Assembly: GCF_003967075.1 (NCBI RefSeq)
Contig: NZ_AP018664.1
Span: forward strand, 1,178,001 to 1,242,000
From: Sphingobium amiense
Lineage (GTDB): Bacteria; Pseudomonadota; Alphaproteobacteria; Sphingomonadales; Sphingomonadaceae
Direction of reading: 5' to 3'
DNA: 64,000 nt
Shown here: positions 18,505 through 27,951 of the stretch, piece by piece
How the letters are laid out: each line of letters starts with the position of its first letter
Numbering within the stretch: the stretch's first letter is position 1
The notes under the pieces: model-generated
Database searches by the model: none
What the model was told of the DNA's origin: nothing
The model's input: the letters and a program-made list of their open reading frames with translations, nothing else
Made by a program: the position numbers and the translations under genes

Positions 18505-19221
18505 ATGGGCGATCTGTCCGCATGTATCTTCGGCGCGAGCGGCGGTATCGGAGCGGCGCTGACCGCACGGCTGGCAGACCGGGCCGATGTGCCCGTCGTC
18601 TATGCAGGCGCACGTTCCGCGATGAAGGCGAGCGGGAAGGTCAGACCATTTCTCTTCGACCTTGAAGATGAGGCGTCGCTGGCGAAGGCCGCCATGATGA
18701 TGGCGGATGCCCCGCCGCGCCTCATCATCGTGGCGACCGGCATGCTTCACGGCAATGGCATCCAGCCTGAAAAGTCGCTGAAAGCACAGACCGCGGACGC
18801 CTATGCGCGGCTCTTCGCGATCAATGCGACCGGGCCTGCGCTGATCGCCAGACATATGCTGGTCAGCCCGCCGCGAACGGGCCGGTTCGTCTTTGCGGCG
18901 CTTTCGGCGCGTGTGGGGTCGATCTCGGACAATCGGCTCGGCGGCTGGCACGCCTATCGCGCATCGAAGGCGGCGCTCAACATGATCGTGCGCAATATTG
19001 CGATTGAGCTTGCCCGCATCAATCCGGAGGCGATCGCTGTGACGCTGCATCCCGGCACGGTCGATACGGATCTGTCGGCGCCGTTCCAGCGCGCTGTGGC
19101 AAAGGACCGGCTGTTTTCTGCTGACCACGCCGCGCAGCGCCTGCTGGAGGTGATCGACGGTCTGACCCCGGAACAATCGGGCCGCTGCCTCGCCTGGGAC
19201 GGCTCCGTCATCCCGTTCTAG
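18505..19221 (+). CDS. Short-chain dehydrogenase/reductase (CsgA-like)
   Basis: 238 residues. Rossmann cofactor motif FGASGGIGAALTARL at the N-terminus, a catalytic serine in FAALSARVGSI and the YxxxK pair in HAYRASKAALNMIVRNIAIE; HPGTVDTDLSAPF follows as in classical SDRs. Similar to the C-factor (CsgA) subgroup by size and the C-terminal QSGRCLAWDGSVIPF ending. NAD(P)-dependent oxidoreductase of unknown substrate, cytosolic. Single gene between the atp terminator and uvrC. Confidence 0.85.
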   Translation: MGDLSACIFGASGGIGAALTARLADRADVPVVYAGARSAMKASGKVRPFLFDLEDEASLAKAAMMMADAPPRLIIVATGMLHGNGIQPEKSLKAQTADAYARLFAINATGPALIARHMLVSPPRTGRFVFAALSARVGSISDNRLGGWHAYRASKAALNMIVRNIAIELARINPEAIAVTLHPGTVDTDLSAPFQRAVAKDRLFSADHAAQRLLEVIDGLTPEQSGRCLAWDGSVIPF

Positions 19222-19269
19222 CGGCCGGCCTGCCATTGCCAAACTGCGCGGCGGCGCTATCTGACATCC

Positions 19270-21183
19270 ATGTCCGGCCCGCAATCTCCCGACCGTTTTA
19301 ACGAAGACAAGGCCACCTACACCGTCACGGGCAGCCAGCCGGATATAGACGCCGGCGTGGCGGCGATCCGCTTGGTGCTCAAGACGCTGCCGGTGCGCCC
19401 CGGCGTCTATCGCATGCAGGATGCGCGCGGCGATGTGCTCTATGTGGGAAAGGCGCGGGCGCTCAGGAACCGGGTCGCCAGTTACACGCAGGTCGACCGC
19501 CTGCCCAAGCGGCTTCAGCGCATGGTCGCACAGACGCGCAGCATGACCATCGTCACCACCAACAGCGAAGCCGAAGCGCTGCTGCTGGAGGCGCAGCTCA
19601 TCAAACGCTACCGCCCGCCCTACAATGTGCTGCTGCGCGACGACAAGAGCTTCCCTTTCATTCTGCTGCGGGAGGATCACGCCTTTCCGCGCGTCCAGAA
19701 GCATCGCGGCGCGCGCAAGGCGAAGGGCCGCTATTACGGCCCGTTCGCCAGCGCCGGGTCGGTGACGCGGACGATCAACGCGTTGCAGAAGCTGTTCCTG
19801 CTGCGGTCCTGCACCGACAGCTTCTTCGCCAACCGCTCGCGGCCGTGCCTGCTCTACCAGATCAAGCGCTGTTCGGCTCCCTGCGTCGCCCGCATCGACG
19901 AAGCGGGCTATGCCGAGCTGGTGCGTGATGCACAGGACTTCCTCGGCGGCAAGTCGACCGCCGTGCAGAAGAAGCTCGGCGCGGCGATGCAGCAGGCTTC
20001 GGACGCCATGGACTTCGAGCAGGCGGCGGTGATCCGCGACCGGCTCAAGGCGCTGACCTTCATTCAGGGCAGTCAGGCGATCAATGCGGAGGGGCTGGGC
20101 GACGCCGACATCTTCGCGCTGGCGGAGAAAGGCGGCGCGATGTGCATCCAGGCCTTCTTCATTCGCGGCGGCCAGAACTGGGGGCATCGCAGCTTCTTCC
20201 CCGTGCACACGGCAGAAGTCGCGACGGAGGAAGTGCTGGAGAGCTTCATGGCGCAATTCTACGAGGAAGTGCCGCCGCCCAGGCTGATCCTTGCCGACCG
20301 CGAACCGGCCGAGTGCGAACTGATGGCGCAGGCGCTGACGGAGCGTGTCGGCAGCCGAGTCCGGATCGAAGTGCCCCAGCGCGGCGAGCGCACCCGCCTC
20401 ATCAAACAGGCGCAGCGCAACGCAGTGGAGGCGCTCGACCGGCGGCTCGCAGAAACGACCAGTCAGGGCCGGATCATGGATGAGCTGGTCGAGACCTTCG
20501 GGCTTGAGGGCGTGCCCGACCGGATAGAAATCTACGATAACAGCCATATTCAGGGCGCGCATGCGCTCGGCGCGATGGTCGTCGCCGGGCCGGAGGGCTT
20601 CCGCAAGAGCGCTTACCGCAAATTCAACATGAAGAATCCTGAAACGTCGAACGACGACTTCGCCATGATGCGCGAGATGTTCGAGCGCCGCTTCGGTCGC
20701 GCCCAGAAGGAAGATCCCGACCGCGAGAGCGGCGAATGGCCAGACCTCGTCCTGATCGACGGGGGCAAGGGACAATTGTCTGCCGCCCGCACGATGCTGG
20801 AGGAAATGGGGATCGAGGACGTCACCATGATCGGCGTCGCCAAGGGACCGCATCACGGACGCGAGGGGCGCGAGGTGTTTCACCTGATGGACGGGCGGGA
20901 AATCACCTTCCCGTTGAACCACCCCGTCCTCTTCTACCTCCAGCGCCTGCGTGATGAGGCGCACCGTTTCGCCATCGGCGCGCATCGGGCGAAGCGCAGC
21001 AAGGCGATCACCGTGTCGTCGCTGGATGAAGTGCCGGGCATCGGCCCCGCCCGCAAGAAGGCGCTGCTGATGCATTTCGGCACCGCGCGGGCAGTGCGCG
21101 ACGCCGCGCTGGAAGACCTGCAACGCGCGCCCGGCGTATCGAAGGCGGTGGCGCAGCAGGTCTACGACTATTTCCACGGGTGA
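19270..21183 (+). CDS. uvrC: UvrABC excinuclease subunit C
   Basis: 637 residues. GIY-YIG nuclease at residues ~40-120 (PGVYRMQDARGDVLYVGKA, ALRNRVASYT), the cysteine-bearing CLLYQIKRCSAPC block, a UVR domain near 220, the RNase H-like C-terminal nuclease (IEIYDNSHIQGAHALGAMVV, DLVLIDGGKGQL) and terminal helix-hairpin-helix motifs (EVPGIGPARKKALLMHFG). It makes both incisions in nucleotide excision repair. An N-terminal extension of ~35 residues is present. Full length. Confidence 0.95.
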   Translation: MSGPQSPDRFNEDKATYTVTGSQPDIDAGVAAIRLVLKTLPVRPGVYRMQDARGDVLYVGKARALRNRVASYTQVDRLPKRLQRMVAQTRSMTIVTTNSEAEALLLEAQLIKRYRPPYNVLLRDDKSFPFILLREDHAFPRVQKHRGARKAKGRYYGPFASAGSVTRTINALQKLFLLRSCTDSFFANRSRPCLLYQIKRCSAPCVARIDEAGYAELVRDAQDFLGGKSTAVQKKLGAAMQQASDAMDFEQAAVIRDRLKALTFIQGSQAINAEGLGDADIFALAEKGGAMCIQAFFIRGGQNWGHRSFFPVHTAEVATEEVLESFMAQFYEEVPPPRLILADREPAECELMAQALTERVGSRVRIEVPQRGERTRLIKQAQRNAVEALDRRLAETTSQGRIMDELVETFGLEGVPDRIEIYDNSHIQGAHALGAMVVAGPEGFRKSAYRKFNMKNPETSNDDFAMMREMFERRFGRAQKEDPDRESGEWPDLVLIDGGKGQLSAARTMLEEMGIEDVTMIGVAKGPHHGREGREVFHLMDGREITFPLNHPVLFYLQRLRDEAHRFAIGAHRAKRSKAITVSSLDEVPGIGPARKKALLMHFGTARAVRDAALEDLQRAPGVSKAVAQQVYDYFHG

Positions 21184-21256
21184 AAGGCTCCGGCTGTCAC
21201 CGCGTGAGAGCGCTGGCGCCTATCGCCGGGCGGACGATCGCTCTATGCCTTGATGC

Positions 21257-21991
21257 ATGCCGTCGCTCGCCACTTCCGCCATCATCTGCGCCGTGCGCCA
21301 GCATGGCGAGTATGGCGCGATTGCGCGGCTGCTGACGCCCGGTCACGGGCTGCTGCCCGGCTATGTGCGCGGCGGGCGGTCACGGGCTGCGCGACCCGTG
21401 CTGCTGCCGGGCAATGTGGTTATGGCGGAATTTCGGGCGCGGACGGACGATCAGCTTGCGGGCCTGACGGTGGAACTGGCGCATAGCCGCGCGCCCCTCC
21501 ATGGCGAGCCGCTTCCCGCGGCCGCAATCGAATGGAGTTGCGCGCTGACGGCGGTGGCGCTGTCGGAGGGAACGCCGCACCCGGCGCTTCATCAGGCGCT
21601 GTCCGGCCTGCTCGATGCAGTGGAAGCCGCGCCCGCCGCACGCGGATGGGCTGCGGCGCTGGTGCGATATGAGATGCTGCTGCTGGCGGAAATGGGCTTT
21701 GGCCTCGATCTGACGCGCTGCGCGGCGACGGGGGAGGCAGTCGACCTCGCCTTCGTCAGCCCGCGCAGCGCCGCCGCGGTCAGCCGTGCCGGGGCGCTGG
21801 GTTACGAAAGCCGCCTTCTGCCGCTCCCGCCCTTTCTGCTGGAAGGGGGCATGGGCGACTGGGACCAGATTATCGACGGACTGCGCCTGACCGGCTTCTT
21901 CCTCGAACGCTCGATCCTGACCGACCGCCGCGCCGATGTGCTGGCCGGGCGCGAGCGACTGGTCCAGCGCCTCAAAAGGGCGGTTGCGTGA
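21257..21991 (+). CDS. recO: DNA repair protein RecO
   Basis: 244 residues. The N-terminal OB-fold ([26 protein letters not shown]) and the helical C-terminal domain ([22 protein letters not shown]) fit RecO, which loads RecA with RecF/RecR. The zinc-finger cysteines found in many RecO proteins are reduced to one Cys here. 73 bp downstream of uvrC on the same strand; leuB follows after 49 bp. Confidence 0.88.
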   Translation: MPSLATSAIICAVRQHGEYGAIARLLTPGHGLLPGYVRGGRSRAARPVLLPGNVVMAEFRARTDDQLAGLTVELAHSRAPLHGEPLPAAAIEWSCALTAVALSEGTPHPALHQALSGLLDAVEAAPAARGWAAALVRYEMLLLAEMGFGLDLTRCAATGEAVDLAFVSPRSAAAVSRAGALGYESRLLPLPPFLLEGGMGDWDQIIDGLRLTGFFLERSILTDRRADVLAGRERLVQRLKRAVA

Positions 21992-22040
21992 AAGCCTCTG
22001 TCTCCATAAGGGGCGGGCACGCAATAAAAGGAGTTCCGCC

Positions 22041-23084
22041 ATGCTCATCGCCCTTTTTCCCGGAGACGGCATCGGCCCCGAGATCGTGACGCAGGCAAAG
22101 CGCGTGCTCGACGCGCTGGGGATCGACGGCCTCGCCTATGAGGAAGGTCTGGTCGGCGGCGCGGCCTATAAGGCTGTGGGGCATCCTCTGCCACCCGAGA
22201 CGCTCGCCATCGCGCGGCGCGCCGATGCGATCCTGTTTGGCGCTGTGGGCGACCCCGATTGCGATGGGCTGGAACGGCATCTGCGTCCCGAACAGGCGAT
22301 TCTGGGGCTGCGGAAGGAGCTGGGTCTCTTCTCCAACCTGCGCCCGGCGAAGGTGTTCCCCGAACTGGCCGGCGAATCGGCGCTGCGGCCGGAAGTGGCG
22401 GCCGCCATCGACCTGCTGATCGTTCGGGAAACCAACGGCGACGTCTATTTCGGCGAAAAGGGTTTCCGCACCACCGCCGACGGCCTTCGCGAAGGCTATG
22501 ACGTCATGTCCTATAACGAGGCGGAGGTGCGCCGCATCGCCCATGCAGGGTTTCAGGCGGCGCGGGCGCGGCGCGGCACGCTCTGTTCGGTCGACAAGGC
22601 AAATGTGCTCGAAACGAGCCAGCTCTGGCGCGACGTGGTGATTGCGGTTGCGGCGGAATATCCCGATGTGGCGCTGAGCCACATGTATGTCGACAACGCC
22701 GCCATGCAGCTTGTGCGCAACCCCGGCCAGTTCGACGTCATCGTCACCGGCAATCTGTTCGGAGACATCCTGTCCGATCAGGCGAGCATGTGCGTCGGGT
22801 CCATCGGCATGCTGGCGTCGGCGACGCTCAACGACAGCAATCAGGGGCTGTATGAGCCGATCCATGGCTCTGCCCCCGACATTGCGGGGCAGGGCAAGGC
22901 CAACCCGCTGGCGACCATCCTGTCGGCCGCGATGATGCTGCGCTATTCGCTGGGCCTGTCCGATCATGCCGACCGGATCGAGGCGGCGGTGGCGCGCGCT
23001 CTGGCGTCAGGGGCGCGTTCGCCGGATCTTGGCGGATCGCTTTCGACCGTCGAAATGGGCGATGCCGTGCTGGCATCGCTTTAA
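22041..23084 (+). CDS. leuB: 3-isopropylmalate dehydrogenase
   Basis: 347 residues. [20 protein letters not shown] opens the isocitrate/isopropylmalate dehydrogenase fold; [17 protein letters not shown] is the LeuB-type substrate loop, [18 protein letters not shown] carries the conserved Lys, and [20 protein letters not shown] with [13 protein letters not shown] binds the metal. NAD-dependent oxidative decarboxylation in leucine synthesis. Ribosome site AAAAGGAG lies 8 bases upstream of the ATG. Confidence 0.93.
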   Translation: MLIALFPGDGIGPEIVTQAKRVLDALGIDGLAYEEGLVGGAAYKAVGHPLPPETLAIARRADAILFGAVGDPDCDGLERHLRPEQAILGLRKELGLFSNLRPAKVFPELAGESALRPEVAAAIDLLIVRETNGDVYFGEKGFRTTADGLREGYDVMSYNEAEVRRIAHAGFQAARARRGTLCSVDKANVLETSQLWRDVVIAVAAEYPDVALSHMYVDNAAMQLVRNPGQFDVIVTGNLFGDILSDQASMCVGSIGMLASATLNDSNQGLYEPIHGSAPDIAGQGKANPLATILSAAMMLRYSLGLSDHADRIEAAVARALASGARSPDLGGSLSTVEMGDAVLASL

Positions 23085-23161
23085 ATTCTCCTGATTCTTC
23101 AAAAAATTAGGAATTTGGAAAGCGATTCCCCCGATCTAGGGATCAAAAGGGGTCGCATTTC

Positions 23162-23575
23162 ATGAAACATCAACTGGCGCAGGATCATGGCGCTCTCCGC
23201 ACCATCATGCGGGATTTCGTTCAGGCGCTCGACCGCCGGGATATGCCGGACATCGCCCGGCGCCGGATCGAATTTTCGCAACTGTTCCGCAGCCACATGG
23301 CCCGCGAGGACGCTGCGGTGAACGCCATGCGGCGGAGCGAGACGCCGACGCGCGATCTCCAGACCGCTTGCGAGCATGGCCGTGCCGTGGTGTCGCTTTT
23401 CCTGCGTTACAGCGAACATCTCAAACGCTGGACACCGGCGCAGGTGGAGGAGGACTGGGCGGGGTATCGCCGAGCCGTGATCGAATTGCAGAATGCGCTG
23501 ATGGATCGCATGGCGTGGGAGGAGGCGCATCTGCACCCGCTGCTGCCGCGCGCGGGGGATCGCGCCGCCGCCTAA
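23162..23575 (+). CDS. Hemerythrin-like HHE domain protein
   Basis: 137 residues, four predicted helices with His/Glu at expected iron-binding spots: QDHGALRTIM, FRSHMAREDAAV, EHGRAVVSLF and WEEAHLHPLL. HHE proteins bind a di-iron centre and sense or buffer O2, NO or iron. The upstream 77-bp gap is AT-rich and separate from leuB, so it probably has its own promoter. One iron-ligand position departs from textbook spacing, so iron binding is inferred. Confidence 0.75.
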   Translation: MKHQLAQDHGALRTIMRDFVQALDRRDMPDIARRRIEFSQLFRSHMAREDAAVNAMRRSETPTRDLQTACEHGRAVVSLFLRYSEHLKRWTPAQVEEDWAGYRRAVIELQNALMDRMAWEEAHLHPLLPRAGDRAAA

Positions 23576-23638
23576 CGAAGGCCAGTCGCGCGCCATCGGT
23601 CCTTGTCGCTCCGGCGACCGGGCGGGTAATGGCGCAGG

Positions 23639-24637
23639 ATGACCGACTTTTCCCTCGCTTCCCTTCGCTCCGCCGCTGCCATGGTGCATGCGCAGGTTCC
23701 GCCGTCGCCGCAATATGCCTGGCCTCTGCTGGCGCAGCGCACCGGATGCGACATTTGGGTCAAGCATGAAAATCATGTGCCGACCGGCGCCTTCAAGGTG
23801 CGCGGGGCCATCACCTATATCGACTGGCTGCGCCGCACTCACCCCGAAGTCGGAGGGATCATCACCGCGACGCGCGGCAACCACGGACAGGCGCAGGCGC
23901 GCGCGGCCAAAGCGGCGGGCCTCACCGTCACCATCGTTGTGCCCCATGGCAATGCGCGGGAGAAGAATGCGGCGATGCGGGCGTTCGGCGCGACGCTGAT
24001 CGAACATGGCCATGATTTCGACAGCGCCAAGGCGGAAGCCATGCGCCTGTCAGCGGAGCAGGGGCTGCACATGGTGCCGCCCTATCATGACGAACTGGTG
24101 CGGGGCGTCGCCAGCTACGGTCTCGAACTGTTCGAGGCGGTTGCGGACATCGACACCGTCTATGTGCCCGTGGGTTGCGGGTCCGGGCTGTGCGGCACGA
24201 TTGCGGCGCGCTATGCGCTGGGCCTTAAGACGAAGATCGTCGGCGTCGTGTCCGCGCATGCCGATGCCGCCAAGCGCAGTTTCGAGGCCGGGCGGCTGAT
24301 CTCCAGCCCTACGGCGCACACCTTTGCAGATGGGGTGGCGGTGTGCACGCCGGTGCAGGCGGCGCTCGACTATTTCGGGCCGCGGGCCGACCGCTTCGTG
24401 GCGGTGACGGACGATGAAGTGGCCGACGCCATCCGCGCCTATTGGGAGGACACGCATAACCTTGCCGAAGGCGCGGGGGCTGTGGCGCTTGCAGCGGCGA
24501 TGCAGGAAAAAGAGGCGATGCGCGGCAAGCGGGTTGCGGTAATCCTGTCGGGCGGTAATGGCGACAGGAGCCAGATGGCCGAGATACTGGGCGGCGGGAC
24601 GCCGCGCGTGACGATGGATATGCGGAAAGCGATATGA
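23639..24637 (+). CDS. Threonine dehydratase-like PLP enzyme (fold type II, no ACT domain)
   Basis: 332 residues. The PLP lysine is in VPTGAFKVRGAITYI; TATRGNHGQAQARAA and VPVGCGSGLCGTIAAR are the substrate and phosphate loops; VILSGGNGD closes the fold. It stops where threonine dehydratases with regulation would begin the ACT domain. The family includes serine/threonine dehydratases, threo-3-hydroxyaspartate dehydratases and EutB-like enzymes. It overlaps metZ by four bases (ATGA), so a role feeding or draining 2-oxobutanoate or homoserine-related pools is plausible but unproven. Confidence 0.8.
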   Translation: MTDFSLASLRSAAAMVHAQVPPSPQYAWPLLAQRTGCDIWVKHENHVPTGAFKVRGAITYIDWLRRTHPEVGGIITATRGNHGQAQARAAKAAGLTVTIVVPHGNAREKNAAMRAFGATLIEHGHDFDSAKAEAMRLSAEQGLHMVPPYHDELVRGVASYGLELFEAVADIDTVYVPVGCGSGLCGTIAARYALGLKTKIVGVVSAHADAAKRSFEAGRLISSPTAHTFADGVAVCTPVQAALDYFGPRADRFVAVTDDEVADAIRAYWEDTHNLAEGAGAVALAAAMQEKEAMRGKRVAVILSGGNGDRSQMAEILGGGTPRVTMDMRKAI

Positions 24638-25842
24638 AGCGGAAGAGCGGGCAGGATCGGGAGATCACGAAGAACTGGAAGCCGGCGACCCTCGCGGTGC
24701 GCGGCGGCACGGCGCGCAGCGAGTTTGGCGAGACGTCCGAAGCCCTCTTCCTGACGAGCGGCTACAGCTACGACCGCGCGGAGGACGCCGCCGCGCGCTT
24801 TGCGGGCGAGCAGGTCGGCATGACCTACAGCCGCCTCCAGAACCCGACCGTCGAGATGCTGGAGCAGCGCATCGCCCTGCTGGAAGGCGCCGAAGCCTGC
24901 CGCGCCACGGCGACGGGCATGGCGGCGATGACGGCGGCTCTGCTGTGCCAGTTGTCGGCGGGCGATCATGTGGTGGCGGCGAAGGCGGCGTTCGGCTCCT
25001 GCCGCTGGCTGACCGATACGCTGCTGCCGAAGTTCGGGATCGAGACGACGACCATCGACGCGCGCGATACCGATGCGTGGGAAGCGGCGGCAAAGTCCAA
25101 TACCAAGGTCTTCTTCTTCGAAACGCCCGCCAATCCAACCATGGATGTGGTGGACATCGCCGCCGTGTGCGCCATCGCCAGGGCGCGGGGCATCACGACC
25201 GTGGTGGACAATGCCTTCGCTTCGCCCGCCCTGCAGCGGCCGATGGAGTTCGGTGCCGATGTCGTCGCCTATAGCGCGACCAAGATGATGGACGGGCAGG
25301 GCAGGGTGCTCGCGGGCGCGGTGTGCGGCACGCGGGACTGGATCGACAATGTGCTGCTGCCCTTCCACCGCAACACCGGGCCGACGCTGTCGGCGTTCAA
25401 TGCGTGGGTGGTGCTGAAGGGGCTGGAGACGCTGGACCTGCGCATCCGCCGCCAGAGCGAGAATGCGCTCAAGGTCGCCGCCTTCCTCGAAACGCGGCTG
25501 CCAAAGGTGCTCTATCCGGGGCTGGAGAGCCATCCGCAGCACGCCCTTGCCATGAAGCAGATGGCAATGGCCGGGCCGATTTTCTCGCTCTACACCGGCG
25601 GCGGACGGGCGGAGGCGCATGGTCTGCTCAACGCGCTGCAACTGGTCGATATCAGCAACAATATCGGCGATTCGCGGTCTCTGATGACGCACCCGGCGTC
25701 CACCACCCATTATGGCATGGCGGAAGCGGCGCGGCTGGAAGTCGGCATCACCGAGGATATGCTGCGCCTCAATGTCGGGCTGGAAGATCCCGATGACGTG
25801 ATCGCCGATCTCGATCAGGCGCTCAAGGCGATAGGGCGTTGA
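24634..25842 (+). CDS. metZ: O-succinylhomoserine sulfhydrylase
   Basis: 402 residues of a Cys/Met-metabolism PLP enzyme: TLAVRGGTARSEFGETSEALFLTSGYSY at the N-terminus, MTYSRLQNPTVEMLEQRIA, ATATGMAAM, and the PLP lysine in AYSATKMMDGQGRVLAG. Direct sulfhydrylation of O-succinylhomoserine to homocysteine. The C-terminal NNIGDSRSLMTHPASTTH block is typical. Second gene of the 23639-27062 string; since its ATG sits in the upstream stop codon, there is no room for a leader riboswitch directly before it. Confidence 0.9.
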   Translation: MKRKSGQDREITKNWKPATLAVRGGTARSEFGETSEALFLTSGYSYDRAEDAAARFAGEQVGMTYSRLQNPTVEMLEQRIALLEGAEACRATATGMAAMTAALLCQLSAGDHVVAAKAAFGSCRWLTDTLLPKFGIETTTIDARDTDAWEAAAKSNTKVFFFETPANPTMDVVDIAAVCAIARARGITTVVDNAFASPALQRPMEFGADVVAYSATKMMDGQGRVLAGAVCGTRDWIDNVLLPFHRNTGPTLSAFNAWVVLKGLETLDLRIRRQSENALKVAAFLETRLPKVLYPGLESHPQHALAMKQMAMAGPIFSLYTGGGRAEAHGLLNALQLVDISNNIGDSRSLMTHPASTTHYGMAEAARLEVGITEDMLRLNVGLEDPDDVIADLDQALKAIGR

Positions 25843-25854
25843 CGGGCGAGGGGT

Positions 25855-26274
25855 TTGCAGCGCATTTCTGACGCCGTGAACGCGCTCTTCCCCTTTCATG
25901 CGACCACGCGGGACGTCATAGTCCATGTCGCGGTCACTTTCCTGCCGGAACAGTCGGAGCCGGACCGGGGCCGATGGTTCTGGGCCTATCATATCCGTAT
26001 CGAGAATGTGGGCGACCAGCCGGTGCAGTTGCTGACCCGCCACTGGGTCATCACCGACGGGCGCGGCGCGCAGCATCGGGTGGATGGCGATGGCGTGGTG
26101 GGGGAACAGCCGGTGGTGCAGCCGGGGAAAAGCTATGACTATGTTTCGGGCTGTCCGCTCAATACGCCGACCGGCTCCATGAAGGGGGCATATCGCATGA
26201 TCGGCGCGGATGGCGAGACGTTCGAGGTCGCCATTCCCCATTTCGCCCTGATCGCCCCGGCGGTGGCCGAATGA
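25855..26274 (+). CDS. apaG: ApaG/CorD domain protein
   Basis: 139 residues from a TTG start with GCGAGGGG just before it (spacing short); a GTG at 25876 giving 132 residues is an alternative. The ApaG beta-sandwich is recognisable by VTFLPEQSEPDRGRWFWAYHIRI, NVGDQPVQLLTRHWVITD and the glycine-rich VQPGKSYDYVSGCPLNTPTG. The family is linked to Co/Mg resistance and diadenosine polyphosphate handling, with function unresolved. The stop overlaps the LysR start (ATGA). Confidence 0.88.
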   Translation: MQRISDAVNALFPFHATTRDVIVHVAVTFLPEQSEPDRGRWFWAYHIRIENVGDQPVQLLTRHWVITDGRGAQHRVDGDGVVGEQPVVQPGKSYDYVSGCPLNTPTGSMKGAYRMIGADGETFEVAIPHFALIAPAVAE

Positions 26275-27062
26275 AGCGCACCCATTTGCCGCTCAATGGC
26301 CTGCGCGTGCTGGACGCGGCGGCGCGCCACCTGTCCTTCACCCGCGCGGCGGACGAGCTGGCGGTGACGCCTGCTGCCGTGGGGCAGCAGATCCGCGCGC
26401 TGGAGGATATGCTGGGCGTGGTGCTGTTCCGCCGCACGCCCAAGGGGCTGGAACTGACGCCGGAGACGGAGGCGGGGCTGGATGCTCTGCGCGCCGGGTT
26501 CCTGGAGTTCGAGGAAGCGGTGCGCGCCATGCAGGCGGGGCAGTCGAGCCATGCGCTGACCATTGCAGCACCGCGCGACATCACCGCGAAATGGCTCCAG
26601 CCGCGCCTTGCCTCCTATGCCGCGAGCCAGCCGGAGCTGAGCTTCCAGTTGATCGCCGCGGACGAGGCGCTCGATTTCACCGAGGCCAATCTGGACCTCG
26701 CCGTGCGGCTGGCTGACGGGGCGGGAGAGCATGAGGGCGTGCGGATCGGCGAGGCTGCCTATGTGACAGTCGAAGCGGCGGCGGGCGGTCCCGATCAGCG
26801 GGTCGACTGGCCCGGATGTCCGGCGGAAGACAGGCCCGCGACGATCCGCGTGGCCGACGCAGGCCTTGCCATCGAGGCGGCGGCGAGCGGGTTCGGCCGC
26901 GCCTGCGTGCCGCTGTTGCTGGCGCAGGCGGACATTGCGGGCGGGCGGGTGAGGCAGGTGGGCGACGCCACGCCGACATCGCTCGGCTACTGGCTGATCG
27001 CTCCCTTGCCGCAATGGCGGCAGAAGAAGGTCAAGGCGCTTGTCGAGGCGCTGGTCGCCTGA
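26271..27062 (+). CDS. LysR-family regulator, GcvA-like
   Basis: 263 residues, short for the family (usually ~300). N-terminal winged HTH: LNGLRVLDAAARHLSFTRAA, AVTPAAVGQQIRALEDMLG. The substrate-binding domain is recognisable (LTIAAPRDITAKWLQPRL, LDLAVRLADG) but trimmed. The GcvA-like opening 'LPPLNGLR..' style suggests regulation of amino-acid or one-carbon genes. It is co-transcribed (4-bp overlap) with apaG and metZ, so it may act on its own operon. Confidence 0.82.
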   Translation: MKRTHLPLNGLRVLDAAARHLSFTRAADELAVTPAAVGQQIRALEDMLGVVLFRRTPKGLELTPETEAGLDALRAGFLEFEEAVRAMQAGQSSHALTIAAPRDITAKWLQPRLASYAASQPELSFQLIAADEALDFTEANLDLAVRLADGAGEHEGVRIGEAAYVTVEAAAGGPDQRVDWPGCPAEDRPATIRVADAGLAIEAAASGFGRACVPLLLAQADIAGGRVRQVGDATPTSLGYWLIAPLPQWRQKKVKALVEALVA

Positions 27063-27185
27063 CGCCGCTTTCGCTTAACTTCGCATATTTCCCGCAAGTT
27101 TTGACATTTAATTTCCGTCTCCCGATCTTTCCTTACGCAAAGCGGGGGGTGACGGTGCGATTTTAGACGGGCCTCGTGCGATAGG

Positions 27186-27223
27186 ATATGGGCGGCGCAG
27201 CGCGTCCGTCGAGCCGCCCATAT
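27186..27223 (-). terminator. Terminator hairpin downstream of wrbA
   Basis: ATATGGGCGGC (27186-27196) pairs perfectly with GCCGCCCATAT (27213-27223), 11 bp with a 16-base loop, 7 bases past the wrbA stop on the minus strand. No T run, so it is a weak intrinsic terminator or 3' stabiliser. Confidence 0.55.
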
Positions 27224-27229
27224 TGACGA

Positions 27230-27829
27230 TCAGCCGTGCAGTTTGATCGCGGTTTCGGCAATGCGGCGGCCCTGATAGCGCGCGCCTTCCAGTTCTTCCG
27301 CAGCAGGCTGGCGGCTGCCGTCGCCGTCCGCGATGGTGGTCGCGCCATAGGGCGCGCCGCCGCGCACCTTGTCCACGCCCATCTGTTCGGTGTGGCCATA
27401 GTCGAGGCCGACGATCACCATGCCGAAATGCAGCAGGTTGGTGATGATCGAAAAGAGCGTCGTTTCCTGCCCGCCATGCTGGGACGCGGTGGAGGTGAAG
27501 GCGCCGCCGACCTTGCCGTTGAGCGCGCCGCGCGCCCAGAGGCCGCCCGCCTGGTCGAGGAAGGCCGCCATCTGGCTCGACATGCGGCCAAAGCGCGTGC
27601 CGGTGCCCACGATGATCGCGTCATAGTCGGCAAGATCGGCGACGGTGGCGACCGGCGCTTCCTGATCCAGCTTGAAATGGGCGTTTTTCGCGACTTCCAG
27701 CGGCGCGGTTTCGGGCACGCGTCTGATGTCGACCTGAGCGCCCGCCGATGCCGCGCCTTCTGCGACGGCCTTCGCCATGGCCTCGATATGGCCGTAGGAG
27801 GAGTAATAGAGAACCAGAACCTTAGCCAT
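27230..27829 (-). CDS. wrbA: NAD(P)H:quinone oxidoreductase, WrbA type
   Basis: 199 residues. Flavodoxin-like fold: [17 protein letters not shown] binds FMN phosphate, [13 protein letters not shown] and [26 protein letters not shown] are WrbA signatures, then [19 protein letters not shown]. Two-electron quinone reduction, protecting against redox cycling. Start at 27829 has AAGGAG 9 bases upstream. It follows the pirin gene on the minus strand across a 122-bp gap full of hairpins. Confidence 0.93.
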   Translation of the reverse strand: MAKVLVLYYSSYGHIEAMAKAVAEGAASAGAQVDIRRVPETAPLEVAKNAHFKLDQEAPVATVADLADYDAIIVGTGTRFGRMSSQMAAFLDQAGGLWARGALNGKVGGAFTSTASQHGGQETTLFSIITNLLHFGMVIVGLDYGHTEQMGVDKVRGGAPYGATTIADGDGSRQPAAEELEGARYQGRRIAETAIKLHG

Positions 27830-27873
27830 CGTGATGTCTCCTTGGATGGGCAATGCTTATTCGGGGAAAAGGA

Positions 27874-27947
27874 GGCCGCCCGCGCGGAGGAAGGGGGGAT
27901 GCGCGGGCGGCCGTGGCTCGACCGCCATGGGAGCGGCGGCGAGCCAC
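27874..27947 (-). other. Two strong stem-loops between pirin and wrbA
   Basis: First stem: GGCCGCCCGCGC (27874-27885) with GCGCGGGCGGCC (27901-27912), 12 bp perfect, loop 15. Second stem: GTGGCTCG (27913-27920) with CGAGCCAC (27940-27947), 8 bp. They are adjacent and lie directly after the pirin stop (27952) reading on the minus strand, so they may end or attenuate transcription into wrbA. Confidence 0.5.
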
Positions 27948-27951
27948 AGGG

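Noticed and set aside
17815-21177. 1120-residue open frame on the minus strand opposite atpF, SDR and uvrC
   Set aside because: It is antisense to well-supported genes; its composition (R, H, D, A-rich) is the usual artefact of high-GC third positions and no family character appears.
24560-24633. Possible SAM riboswitch ahead of metZ
   Set aside because: The metZ start codon lies in the upstream gene's stop and the preceding bases are conserved coding sequence, so no leader exists. The gap before 23639 is also too short and shows no SAM-II-like fold by eye.
24439-26241. 600-residue minus-strand frame opposite metZ and apaG
   Set aside because: Antisense shadow; metZ and apaG carry catalytic and family motifs on the plus strand.
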